From the NCBI GenBank assembly GCA_023630585.1, contig CM042551.1, positions 18,835,001 through 18,899,000 of the forward strand: a DNA stretch of 64,000 nucleotides. Reading direction: 5' to 3'. The DNA comes from Cranoglanis bouderius (Eukaryota; Chordata; Actinopteri; Siluriformes; Cranoglanididae). Each line of letters begins with the position of its first letter. The stretch's first letter is position 1. Shown here in pieces: positions 19,076 to 30,131 of this stretch. The position numbers were made by a program, and so were the translations under genes. Below the pieces are notes generated by a model that was not told the origin of the DNA, ran no database searches, and worked only from the letters and a program-made list of their open reading frames with translations.

Positions 19076-20526
19076 TGGATATATGAAGAATATGAGAGAT
19101 TGTTGTCACATGCAGGAATTGATCAGTACTTGCCAGTTGGCTAAAGGTATGTGATATAAAGGGGATTAAACAGAGAGGTGAATATTTCTCAGTCAATAAT
19201 CTCTGCTTTAGTCTCTTCAGAATATTATCTAATATTCAAAGAAATGGAGACCACTTCAGCAGACATGATGTTACTGTGGGCTTGATGTACTCTGTTTGTT
19301 TTTCTGAAGGGTTATTGTTACAAGCAGAGCACACACACACACACAGGCTCCTCAGTATCTAAAGCCCAGCTAAAATAATGGGCTGGGTGGAAAGCATTCA
19401 TGTTGGAGAAATGCGGACAGGGAGCAAGAGAGCGCTGCGAGACTGAGAGGGCACATGTCTGAAAATGACAGGCAGAATCAGCATGCGGGGATCGAAAATA
19501 TCAGGGGGCTTCTTCCTTTAAAGATAATTTACTTTTGCTGAAGAACTGTACAGTCTGACACCCTGGCGTGTGCAACAGTGAAAATTGAAAAGTTCTATTT
19601 CTCTGGCGAGCACTGAGCGGATGTAACTCCACCAGGACTGCTGATGACACAAGAAGGCAATTCTTCTAGCAGTTTAAACCATGTTTTCTACAGCCTCCCT
19701 GTAGGTCTCTCGAGTTCTAAAAAAAAATCCACCCGCCAATCCCATATGCCACGATCAATCAATTAAATACTGTAAATACAACAAAAACGCAAGCATAGGC
19801 TAAATAAAAGAAAATTTGTGCATGAAAATAACAACAGCTATAACAATTAGGCTGGAACGCCCTGTCATTGTATTTTCTAAATCAATTTTGCAGTGCTAAT
19901 CCTGCAGTGAGGTGGTGTGTGTGTGTCACCAACGAGTTTTACGTCAATGTCAATTAAAGTCTGTTAAAATCACAAAATCCCCAGGCCACATCCCAATATG
20001 ATTACATTTACTACATTGTCGTTAACTTGGAGCAATCAAAACAATAATCCCTTAATTGAATTACTCATTTCATGAATTAATTAACAAAAGCACCCGTATG
20101 CTATTTTGCTGCTTGAATACTAAATCATGGACGAGCTTCTGGGAACAGGTTTTCATCTGGAAAAAAACCCAACAACAACAAAAAAAAAAACACAACATAA
20201 TGATTAAGGAACCCCTTGTGAAAAGATTATCTGGTACGCTCATTTCATGAACATGTACGAATTTCATGGAGGAACAAACCTAGATGCAGTGTCCCAGAAG
20301 ACAGCTCATTGTCAGTGTACATGTCTATAATCCACTTCAGACAAGAATAAAACACTGCTCTTGTTTACCCAGCCTTAAGAAAAAAAAATCTCTGCCACGC
20401 TGTTGCGCCCTACTTTATAAATCCCAACACTTCTCTGACGCCATCCAGGAGATCGGGATTATAACAGAGGCAGCAAACAGTCAGCACACTTTCAGGTATT
20501 TTACCTCATGATGACTTCATGTTGCA
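19076..20526. other. Noncoding, apparently single-copy within the window
   Basis: I see no gene, no transposon terminus and only a short (CA)n at about 19328-19345. Parts such as 19850-20060 hold several TAATTGA/TCAATTA-type motifs, which could be regulatory, but that is speculation. Confidence 0.4.
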
Positions 20527-20528
20527 TA

Positions 20529-22013
20529 CAGTACTGTGAAAAAGTATTTGCCCCATCCTGATTTCTTCTGTTTTTGTGTGTATCTCATAATAAATAGTTT
20601 TAGATCTTCAAACAAAATACAACATAAAACAAAGGCAACCTGAGTAAACACACAATACAGTTTTTTTATTGAAGCAAAAAAAAGTTTTTTTTTTCTGGTT
20701 GTGCCACATTTAGCAGCAATAACTGCAACCAAACACTTCCGATAACTGTCAGTCTTTCACATCGCTGTGGTGGAATTTTGGCCCACTTTTCTTTGCAGAA
20801 CTACTTTAGTTCAGCCAAATTGGAGGGTTTTCTAGCATGAACTGGCCGTTTAAGGTCCTGCCACAGCATCTCAATTGGTTCAAGTCAGGACTCCACTCCA
20901 AAACTTTAAAAGTTTCCAAAACTTCTACTCCTATGCTTTGGATCATTGTCTTGCTGCATAATCCAGTTGTGCTTGAGTGTCAATTTACAGACTGAAGACC
21001 AGACATTCTCCTTTAGGATTTTCTGGTAGACAGCAGAATTCATGTTTCCCTCAATTATTTCAAGTTGCCCAGGCCCTGCCACCACCATACATGACCATAG
21101 GTATAATGTTCTTTTTGTGGAATTCTGTGTTTGGTTTACACCAGATGTAACAGGACCCCTGTCTTCCAAACAGTTCCATTTTTGATTCATCAGTCCACAG
21201 AACATTCTCCCAAAAGGTTTGAGGATCATCAAGGTGTGTTTTGGCAAAATTCAGATGAGCCTTAATATTCTTCTGGGTTAGCAGTGGTTTTCGTCTCACC
21301 ACTCTTCGATGCCATTTTCCCCCATTGTCTTTCTGGTAGTGGAGTCATGAACAGTGACCTTGATTGATGCAAGAGAGGCCTGTAGTTCCTCTGATATTGT
21401 CATTTGCTCTTTTGTGACTTGCTGGATGAGTAGTTGCTGTGCTCTTGAGGGAAGTTTGGAAGGTCGGCCACTTCTGGGAAGGTTCACTACTGTGCCGAGC
21501 TTTTCCATTTGGAGATAATGGCTCTCACTGTGGTCCTTTGGAGTCCCAGAACCTTGGAAATAGGTTCGTAACCCTTCCCAGACTGATGTATTTCAATCAC
21601 CTTCTTCCTCATAATTTCTGGAATTTCTTTCAACTTTGGCATAATGTGTTACTGGGTAAGACCTTTTAACCAACTTCATGCTGTTGAAAAAGTTATATTT
21701 AAGTGTTGATTTGATTGAACAGGGTTTGCAGTAATTAGGCGTGGTTGCGTGTGGTCCAGCCGAACCCCATTATGAATGCAGTTTCATAGATTTGGGGAAT
21801 TAGTAACTACGGGGACAAATACATTTTCAAAACGGCCCAGTTGGTATCGGATAACTTTTTTGCTTCAATAAATAACATTATCATTTAAAAACTGAATTTT
21901 GTGTTTACTCAGGTTACCTGTTTTATCTTAGATTTTGTTTTAATTTCTGAAACAATTTAGTATGAGATATACACAAAAACAGAAGAAATCAAATACTTTC
22001 CCAAAGCACAGCA
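20529..22013 (-). mobile_element. Tc1-like transposon with long inverted repeats (family G)
   Basis: TA at 20527-20528 and TA at 22014-22015 flank the element. The left end (CAGTACTGTGAAAAAGTATT) and right end (AAATACTTTCCCAAAGCACA) are inverted repeats that extend for well over 100 bp, including ATTTCTTCTGTTTTTGTGTG on the left and its complement on the right. The transposase region lies between them on the minus strand. Confidence 0.82.
20800..21645 (-). pseudogene. Family G transposase (frameshifted)
   Basis: From about 21645 leftwards I see the first helix-turn-helix (MPKLKEIPEIMRKKVIEIHQ). Then, in a new frame, LPRSGRPSKL forms the basic linker, and KVTVHDSTTRK belongs to the second helix-turn-helix. 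LLTQKNIKAHLNFAKTH leads into LWTDESKMELFG (first Asp), and IMQQDNDPKHRS carries the second Asp near 20945. The part that should hold the third residue (20900-20850) is out of frame with a stop after SFGNF. At least three frame changes make it nonfunctional. Confidence 0.82.
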
Positions 22014-22116
22014 TATTAATTAAATTATATTAACAAGCATATGAATATATTAAATCACTCCATATCCCATGGTTGCTCACATTAAATAGTTCACTGAAGT
22101 TTGTGTGTGTAAAAAC
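22014..22116 (+). repeat. Direct repeat, copy 1 (pair with 22802)
   Basis: AACAAGCATATGAATATATT, TAAATCAC, CATATCC-A, GGTTGCT and GTTTGTGTGTGTAAAAACA recur about 790 bp to the right with few changes. Confidence 0.85.
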
Positions 22117-22436
22117 AAATCTGCATTTTTTGTGTGTGCAATATTTGCAAATTTGATAACCTGCAAAAAGTGCAAGCTGATTTACTAAAAGGGTAACTTT
22201 CATACGAGCCAATGAGCAGGTCTTGTTTATCTGTTTTGCACATGTCCCCTAATGAATATGGAGTTTGGGGGTGTTTTCACCTAAAAGTGCAAAATACGGG
22301 GTGTTGTCGGTGCAAATGTATTATTTTCACATCCAAATTAAAAAGTTTGAAATTTGATAATGAGAAATTTTTCAAGGTAATTGAAATGACTTACTATAAT
22401 CCACCAAAGTGAGTAAAACGTTTCTATTTCACATAT
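22117..22436. other. Unassigned sequence between direct repeats
   Basis: The words AAAAGTGCAAGCTGATTTAC and ATGAGCAGGTCTTG and an AT-rich right half suggest an old dispersed element, but I cannot name it. No gene is visible. Confidence 0.35.
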
Positions 22437-22497
22437 ACAGTACAAAAATGCTGGAAAGCAAAGATGCCTTCAAAAATAATTTAATTAAATGTTTTCC
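22437..22497 (-). repeat. Tc1 family C terminal fragment
   Basis: AGCAAAGATGCCTTCAAAAA followed by TAATTTAATTAAATG is the inverted counterpart of 12560-12625 near the family C terminus. Confidence 0.6.
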
Positions 22498-22770
22498 ATA
22501 CCACTTACCCTACCCAAGGTTGCAGGGAACCTGGAGCCTGTCCCAGGGAACTCAAGGGACACCCTGGATGAGGTGCTAACCCATTGCAGTGTACAATCAC
22601 ACACACAATTTGGGAATGTCAATCAGCCTACAGTGCATGTCTTTGGACTGAGGGAGGAAACCCCTGAAGTGCAGGGAGAACATGCAAATCCTATGCACGC
22701 AGGGCAGATTTGAACCCCTAACCCTGGTGATGTAAGGCAAACATGCTAACCACTAAGCCAACATGTCCCC
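22498..22770 (+). repeat. L2/SINE-like dispersed repeat
   Basis: CCACTTACCCTACCCAAGGT, GGAGCCTGTCCCAGGGAACT, GGACACCCTGGATGAGGTGC, CATGTCTTTGGACTGAGG and CATGCTAACCACTAAGCC form a member of the family seen at 55617 and 61336. It is noncoding. It resembles L2-type LINE 3' ends in fish genomes. Confidence 0.75.
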
Positions 22771-22801
22771 ATTACATGCTTTTAAATTTTTTTTTATTAT
22801 T

Positions 22802-22911
22802 ATTAATTTAATTATATTAACAAGCATATGAATATATTAAATCACCCCCATATCCAATGGTTGCTTACATTAAATAACCAGTTTACTGAAGTTTGTGTGT
22901 GTAAAAACAGA
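22802..22911 (+). repeat. Direct repeat, copy 2 (pair with 22014)
   Basis: Second copy of the sequence at 22014-22116, in the same orientation and followed by a poly-A run at 22928-22947. Confidence 0.85.
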
Positions 22912-23993
22912 TATTTAGCGTTGTCTTTAAAAAAAAAAAAAAAAAAGAAAACCAGTGGACTCAGGTACACTTTGTGCAGTTTTACAAGGAAATTAGCTGG
23001 TAAGTTTTACTGAGCATCTTGGAGAATCTGCCACAGTTCTTCTGGAGACTTTGAATTTCACACTTTTTTTTTTTTCAAAACCTGACAGCCAGCATTAATG
23101 TTTTTGGTCTATTACATAATATGTTACTTTCTTGACTGACACTTTCCTGTAACATTTAATTATGGATGGAAAAGTCAGACTTTACTGACTCAGTATTCAC
23201 AATATGGTGTCCAGGTGGTCAGAGAAGAGAAGACTCTTATTTCACTTTGGGGCAAACCAAAGTTTGATTTGAAAATACAATAAAACAATAGTCACAAAGT
23301 ATATGAGAAGCATCCATTTTTCATTACGTGACTCAGGAAGTGTTTAATATCTGGGGGAGGGTCACAGATATGCGCCACGAGATTGAATACTGCAAGTAGC
23401 AGCAGTCAAACATATATATTTTTTTCAACCCGAGGCAACATCTCCATAGAAAATCATGGACATGTGTATATCCGGACGAGACTAAAACGATCAGATGAGC
23501 GCTGAGTTTGGAGAAAAACAGTAGGTAATTCGGCCTGTAATTTTCTCAGAGGAGGATGGAGCAAAACACCGACATGGCCAATCCAGATGCAAATAAATCA
23601 CAGAGGAGCTCCTGTAAAATAGGAAATTACTTCAGGACCCCATGTAAGTTTAATCCCGTCCGAATATTCCAGTGAAGGGAAATTGTACAAAAGTATTCTA
23701 TACAGTTGTGTGCTTCCAAGTTTGTGGCAACAGTTTGGGGAAGAACCACATATGAGTGTGATGGTCAGATGTCCACATACTGTACTTTTGACCATATAGT
23801 GTATGTTACAGTGCTATGGCATTGCCATAAATATGAATGAAAACCTTATATACAGTACAGTAACATAAAAGGATGGTACCACTTAAAAACCATAAAGATG
23901 GCTTTGGACCTCAATTCATATGAACAGTTTTAGATCTTGTCAAGCCGATAACTCTTAAAGCTGTTTTGTTAAATTGTGTACATTTTGTAATGA
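22912..23993. other. Noncoding, nothing assigned
   Basis: Homopolymer runs (A at about 22928, T at about 23064) and otherwise unremarkable AT-rich sequence. No gene or repeat is recognised. Confidence 0.4.
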
Positions 23994-24410
23994 TGGCTAC
24001 GACTACAATTGCCACAAACAGTTTTGCACTTAAGTCTCCATCAGTGAACAGGTCAACAAAACAGTCTTCATGTAAAAACTGTAATGAATTTTCCTGGTTA
24101 CACAACTGCTATTTTACCATGTAGTACTGGTACATTTATAGAAGGGATTTATTTATTTATAATTGCACTATCCGGTGTCACCCAGATGAGGATGGGTTCC
24201 GTTTTGAGTCTGGTTCCTCTCAAGGTTTCTTCCTCATATCGTCTCAGGGAGTTTTTCCTTGCCACCGTCGCCTCTGGCTTGCTCACTGGGGATAAATTCA
24301 TAAATTTAAAATCTATATCCTGAGTTTATATATTTCTGTAAAGCTGCTTTGGGACAATGAACATTGTTAAAAACACTATACAAATAAAACTGAATTGAAT
24401 TGAATTGAAA
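23994..24410 (+). repeat. LINE 3' end with (TTGAA)n tail, copy 1
   Basis: ATTTATAGAAGGGATTTATT, CACTATCCGGTGTCACCCAG, GGTTCCTCTCAAGGTTTCTT, TTTTTCCTTGCCACCGTCGC and AAAGCTGCTTTG are followed by ATACAAATAAA and a TTGAA pentamer tail. The same order is found at 29740-30131. It is the 3' end of a retrotransposon common in fish; its coding part is absent. Confidence 0.75.
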
Positions 24411-25327
24411 ACCCACTTTACTTATGAGCCAGGTGTAAAAAAATACAGTGTAATAATTGTCACTGTCAAAAGCTTCACTATGCAACAGTTTTATACAGCA
24501 GGTTTTTATGTTGATGTTACCGAGTCCCAAGTACAGAAGACACAAGCTTTTTTTTTTTTTTTTTTTTTCAAATCTCACTTTTGATCCATCATCCAATTAA
24601 CCTCACTTGACTCTAACATAAAAGAGCTGAGCTACAAAATCAACTGTCATGACGTTCTAAAATTACTCAGCCTGCAATGTATTTTAACACAACCATAAGT
24701 CACTTGACATCTTGACAAATGTAGGTTTTATGACAGCTGACAGCTGTTATTTTATTTAAGCTGTCTCAAAGGGCACATTCGAGTGCCACTTAGCCTCGTG
24801 AATGCTGTCCTTAAGTAAAGCATTAGCACATTTTTTTAAAGTGAAATTTTGTGTTATTTCATATGTCACACTTCACCTAAAGTTAATTTCTCATAAATTA
24901 AAATGACCTAGCTTGTGTGAATATTACAAACTGGCAGTCACTGCCGGTTGATATTTAGCTTAATTCAAGTTAGGTTGCTGTGAGCCTGCTGTTTTGTTTG
25001 GGCTGAGCAGGCACAGGCAGATTGCATCTCCATTATCTGCTGGCAGACAGGCGTGAGCTTGCACTCTCTCCCACAGCATTTATCCAGCCAGCAGGTGGTG
25101 GAGTTAAGAGGACGATGTGTGCGGACATTAGCATCGCTCACATTAGTATGCATGCTGCTCATCACATTCAGAGAGAGTTTTGAACTTTGGAGGTGTTTAG
25201 CCCAGGGATTCAGAGCTAGACAAAATGAGTCAGTGGTAAATGAATAGCGGGGAGACTTGAGTCATGGTGGAAACCTGCACGTCTATTGAATGGTCACAGT
25301 GTGCTCTATGCAGAGCTGAGTTTGAGA
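24411..25327. other. Noncoding, nothing assigned
   Basis: Contains a T run at 24549-24568. The part 25010-25200 is richer in G+C and free of recognisable repeats, but no exon is evident. Confidence 0.4.
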
Positions 25328-25329
25328 TA

Positions 25330-26281
25330 CAGTGCCCTCAACTCATATTGGCACCCTTGGTAAATATGAGCAAAGAAGGCTGTGAAAAATTGTCTTTATT
25401 GTTTGACCTTTTGATCTTTGATCCATCTTTGATCCATCTTTTGATCCATGAGAACATACTCTGCTCTCATGGATATCAAACAACTGCAAATATGAATTCA
25501 TATGAGAAAAATATATTTGTATAATTTATAATAATATATACCTTTTGGCAATAAACACAAGAGGAGGTTTTGGTGCACACAGAGAGGTAGCCATATGGAA
25601 AAGTACCTCATGCCCACGGTTAAATATGGTGGTGGCTCTTTAATGTTTTGGGGCTGTTTTTCTGCCAGAGGACCTGGACATTTTGTTAGGACACGTGGCA
25701 TCATGGACTCTATCAACAGATGAAAACCTGACTGCCTCTGCCAGAAAGCTTAAAATGGGCCGTGGTTGGATCTTCCAGCAGGACAATGATCCAAAACATA
25801 CATCAAAATCAACACAAAAATGGTTTACTGACCACAAAATCAAGGTCCTGCCCTGGCCATCCCAGTCCCCTGACTTGAAACCCATAGAAAACCTGTGGGA
25901 TGAACTGAAGAGGAGAGTCCACCTGCGTGGACCTCAAAATTTGAAGGATCTGGAGAGATTCTGTATGGAGGAATGGTCTCAGATCCCTTGCCATGTATTC
26001 TCCAACCTCACTGTAGAAGAGCTGTTATCTTGGCAAAGGGAGGTAGCACAAAGTATTGACAAAAAGGGTGCCAATAATTGTTGCACACCTATATTTAACA
26101 AAGATTTTTTTTTAAATAAACCTGTGTTGTGTTTGCAATTGTTTAATATCCATAAGAGCAGAGGATTTTTGTACAAAAGTATTTTTGAACAAAATATCAA
26201 AAGGTTAAACAGTAAAGACAATTTTTCACAGCCTTCTTTGTTCATATTTACCAAGGGTGTCAATATTAGTGGAGGGCACTG
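25330..26281 (+). mobile_element. Tc1-like transposon with internal deletion (family H, copy 1)
   Basis: TA at 25328-25329 and 26282-26283 flank inverted ends (CAGTGCCCTCAACTCATATT and its counterpart ending GGAGGGCACTG). The inverted repeats share AGCAAAGAAGGCTGTGAAAA and TTTATTGTTT. Between them only the second half of the transposase gene remains, which gives a length of about 950 bp instead of the usual 1.3-1.6 kb. Confidence 0.85.
25565..26095 (+). pseudogene. Family H transposase, C-terminal half
   Basis: The coding remnant starts with the MPTVKYGGGSLMFWGCFSA segment near 25610, then changes frame near 25700. In the 25683 frame it shows MGRGWIFQQDNDPKHTSKST (second catalytic Asp) and SQSPDLKPIENLW (catalytic Glu), 34 residues apart. 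The C-terminal VHLRGPQNLKDLERFCMEEW and the KKGA end follow. The DNA-binding region and first Asp are deleted. The two remaining catalytic residues are intact. Confidence 0.82.
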
Positions 26282-26283
26282 TA

Positions 26284-27164
26284 TGCATACAATATACTAG
26301 ATTGACTTGTGAATAACTCTCTATACTTTTTTCAAATTGTGTGAATGAAGTCACATGGGATGTCATATCAGTTGCAAGGATGGTTTATTCATTTCTGGAC
26401 TACATGTACTGTATTCACATAATTCATATAAATCTTTGGTTCATATACTTAATTAAAATCCTGAAAAATGTATTTGTATTAGCTTCTGTGGCTTTGGCTT
26501 ATGGAATAAATGCTGATCTTATGACTAACTTTTTGTAAAGAAAACTTTCCCTTCATTATTCTGAGGTCAGCAACTTACATGACCGCCAGTTCACTGCTCG
26601 CTGGTTTATTTTCAATGTGCTTCTTCATACCATGTTTATGAATTGATTGATATACTGTATAAAATAATTTTTTCATGGTAACTCTGTAAACTACTGGTTC
26701 TGTGGGATTAATACTGAAACTTTAAAGAAAAGATAAATAAGGAATGAATAAGGAATAGGGTTAATGATGTTAATGACGTTAATGATATTAATCACAGGGT
26801 GGTATGGTGCAGGCCAGCATGAAGCACACCATGTTGGAAAACTTAAAGTAACAGCCTTTATCTTCGATAGTTTCACAAACACAGACTTCCAAACAATGCT
26901 AATAAATTTTTTCCTGACAGAAAACTTCACCATATCGACAATTATACATGTATTAAAAATTAAATTAAAAATCTAAAAACCTTACTTAGTTGATATTCAT
27001 TCCTGGTTTAATTTGTTATTACATTTTTAACAAAAATGGACAAATAATAAATATTTTTCCATCAACAAACTGTACTTAGCTCAGCTTCCTTAATGAACAT
27101 GTTATTTATTTATTTGTGTATGTACAGTATGCATGCATGTATGTACAGTATATATGTGTGTATA
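26284..27164. other. Noncoding, nothing assigned
   Basis: AT-rich sequence. TTAATGA-GTT units at 26759-26793 form a short irregular repeat. Nothing else is recognised. Confidence 0.4.
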
Positions 27165-27243
27165 TATGTACTGTATGTATGTATGTATGTATGTATGTAT
27201 GTATGTATGTATATGTACTGTATATGTGTATGTATGTATGTAT
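27165..27243. repeat. (GTAT)n microsatellite
   Basis: Tetranucleotide repeat, interrupted by ATATGTACTG in the middle. Tyrosine/cysteine-rich open frames here are artefacts of the repeat. Confidence 0.95.
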
Positions 27244-27441
27244 GTGTGGAGGCGGGGGCGTGGTCGAGCACCGGTTTGTGAATGGAGGGCGGAGCCGGAG
27301 AAAGCGAGTGGTAAGGTTTACACACCTGTAGGAAATTGAGACTAACGAGTGTTCTGTGTTGCAGTGAGGAAAAAAGGAGGTGAGACAGTGCCAGGTGTGC
27401 ATCCTCACAGCCTGGCCACGCCCTCCTCCTCGCCACACTAC
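27244..27441. mobile_element. GC-rich short element with inverted ends (MITE-like)
   Basis: The left end GTGTGGAGGCGGGGGCGTGG and the right end CCACGCCCTCCTCCTCGCCA are imperfect inverted repeats. The interior (GAATGGAGGGCGGAGCCGGA, GGAAATTGAGACTAACGAGT) is distinctly GC-richer than its surroundings. It is noncoding. It is inserted directly beside the GTAT microsatellite. The superfamily is unknown. Confidence 0.55.
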
Positions 27442-27583
27442 GTAATTAATTATTTATGTATTTAACCAATCTCAAATACTAATTAATATTACAGAGACTC
27501 TGTTCAGGTCATTTATACTTGAGAATAACCAAGTGGAACAAAAAAGATGTTTTTAGTCCTTTTCTCACAAACACCTCCATCTG

Positions 27584-27589
<6 letters not shown>

Positions 27590-27651
<62 letters not shown>

Positions 27652-27671
27652 ACACACACACACACACACAC
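27590..27671. repeat. (CA)n microsatellite
   Basis: About 40 CA units with two CG interruptions near 27641-27649. Confidence 0.98.
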
Positions 27672-28560
27672 CTGCCATCAAACGAATCCACAAGCAGATG
27701 AAGGCTGGTTTGTTTGTCTTTTTCCATAAAATACTGTTTTACATGCCTGCTAATTTGGATAAATACCATTTGGTTTTTATGAAATTGGAGTACTTCAATA
27801 TAAATGTTGTTATACTCCTAAAAGAGATCAGATCAGTAGGATTGATGGGATATCTGTTAATAAGTAATAACTGTTCAATGTCAGACATATAGTAAGACCT
27901 CTTCTCCTCCCAGCAATGAAATGGGGGCGGTTCTTGTAGAAATCTTTTCCTGATGACGTGAATAAATCATGCCTATGACATGTAAATATCCACAAGACTT
28001 TACTTTATACATGTAGTATTAATATAGCTGCATCCAGAGTGAAACCCCGAGAGTGATTTACAGAACAGAAAGACAGTGCAGTAGTGTGTGGGTGTTAGCA
28101 TGTGGTTTCAGGGTGTAGATAAAGGTGTTAGTTCTCTTCATTGTCAGCATCCAGGTGTCATAATAAAGCAGATGCATCATGCACATCAGCAGATGGAATA
28201 GACGTAAGAACAACACCAAATTGTTCCACTAAAATAGAACCCTTTGTGAGGTGGAAGTGTTTTATATGATGCTGATAATTGACAAATCCGCTGCTGACGA
28301 TAATGTCAAGATTTATTTATTTTTTTTTCTGCACACAAACAGTGGATCAAGATCTCAGTGATGTTTCTGAGTGAGATATGATCGATTATTTAGTGTGGCA
28401 GGTGTGTTTGTGTGTGTGTGTGTGGGGGGGGGGGTAGTAGGGGGGTAGTGGAACACTGAGCTGTAGTAACACATTGGTCAGGAAGAAGAGCAGGCAGAGC
28501 AGATTTGGAAACCATGGCAACTCTGTGCTACTCATATCCCCTGGTCCTGACAGAGAGTAG

Positions 28561-28608
<48 letters not shown>

Positions 28609-29090
28609 TACCTGTGGAAGTCTAATCCCATTCAGCACCTGCATACAAAGAAGGACCCCTCGCTTTCAGCTTGATATGGAAACACACTGACAAGATACAT
28701 TTTTGATGGACTGCTGTTTTTCCCACAAAGTCTTGCTATCACTCCGAGCACACAGCCGCACTGACAAAAAAGGCATCCAGCCCTTACTTCTTGTCCGGCT
28801 GCTAAAACATTTGAAGAAGCAAACTCAAATTAATCTTCACTCTCTTTTATTTCCTCAGCTTGAATGGCACTTTCATTTATTTGCCAATGATTTATTGAAG
28901 CGGTCTGTACTGTAATCTCTGCTGCCGTTCGGACTTTTTTTTTTTTTTTTGCACATGGGCTTCAAGTAATCTAAGGGCGTAGTGACGGCATTGACAAATG
29001 CTGAGTGCAAAATGCAGATTGATATTAAATACCATATTCTGTGAAGGATATAAAAGATGAAGGCATTAAAGGAGAAAGGAGAAGACTCAG
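27672..29090. other. Noncoding with (GA)n and a G run
   Basis: No gene recognised. A G run lies at about 28424-28434, (GA)n at 28562-28604 and a T run at 28935-28950. Confidence 0.4.
28562..28604. repeat. (GA)n microsatellite
   Basis: About 20 GA units with one AAA interruption. Confidence 0.95.
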
Positions 29091-29266
29091 AGCTGTTATC
29101 TTGGCAAAGGGAGGGAGCACAAAGTATTTTTTTGTTTGCAATTGTTTGATATACATGAGAGCAGAGTATTTTTGTGAATGTTTTGAACAAAAGATCAAAA
29201 GGTTAAACAATAAAGACAATTTTTCACAGCCTTCTTTGCTCATATTTACCAAGGGTGCCAATATTA
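29091..29266 (+). mobile_element. Tc1 family H, 3' fragment (copy 2)
   Basis: GCTGTTATCTTGGCAAAGGG, then AAAAGATCAAAAGGTTAAAC and ACAGCCTTCTTTGCTCATAT repeat the right end of the copy at 25330-26281. The last bases of the terminus are missing and no TA-flanked left end is seen. Only the last few codons of the transposase remain. Confidence 0.8.
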
Positions 29267-29499
29267 AATATGTCATATTCCGCTTGTTTGCTATGAAGTA
29301 GACTTTCTTTCATTTTTCATTTCTTTGGCCTAGCATTCACCTAACCGCATCTCATGACCTTGTACTTCTGTCATCGTTGATAAAATGATAACAAATGCAC
29401 ATGGTCATTTTGCCTGACATACAATGAATAGCAGCCACGCTAATCCTTTTCCATCTGTTTCCTATTCCTAATCAGTGAACGTGCCAGCTCCAGTTCAGA

Positions 29500-30131
29500 A
29501 CCAGCCTCTAAGAAGATTCCAGATGACGCCAACGCCTGCGAAGGTTTTGGACGATCAAATCGTCACATCACAAGTTCTACGTGTGTTGCTCCTGAGGTGG
29601 CAATGGGCCTGACCTGTTCTGCTCTCTGAGCCGGCCTGGTACGTCCTGGTGCCCTGCTCCTGGGGTTCTCATCGCTGGGGGTCGCTCACTGTTGCTGAGG
29701 ATGGGCCCATATGGACAGCCTCCACAAACAATTCACAAACAGACTTTGCGCTTGGGTCTCCATCGGTGGACAGTTCATGACTTCAGCAAAATAGACTTCA
29801 TGTTGAGACTGTGTTGAATCTCCTGACTACACAGTTGCACTTTATATCATGTATCATATAGTTATAGAAGGGATTTATTTATAATTACACTATCCGGTGT
29901 TACCCAGATGAGGATGGGTTTCCTTTTGAGTCTGGTTCCTCTCAAGGTTTCTTCCTCATGTCATCTCAGGGAGTTTTTCCTTGCCACCGTCGCCACTGGC
30001 TTGCTCATTGGGGATAAATTTATCGATTTAAAATTTAGATCCAAAATTTATGTATCTCTTTAAAGCTGCTTTGTGATGATGTTTATTGTTAAAAGCGCTA
30101 TACAAATAAAATTGAATTGAATTGAATTGAA
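29500..30131 (+). repeat. LINE 3' end with (TTGAA)n tail, copy 2
   Basis: A longer member of the family at 23994. A GC-rich leader (GAGGTGGCAATGGGCCTGAC, GTGCCCTGCTCCTGGGGTTC) is followed by the shared CACTATCCGGTGTTACCCAG and TTTTTCCTTGCCACCGTCGC parts, ATACAAATAAA and the TTGAA pentamer tail. Its start is uncertain. Confidence 0.72.
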
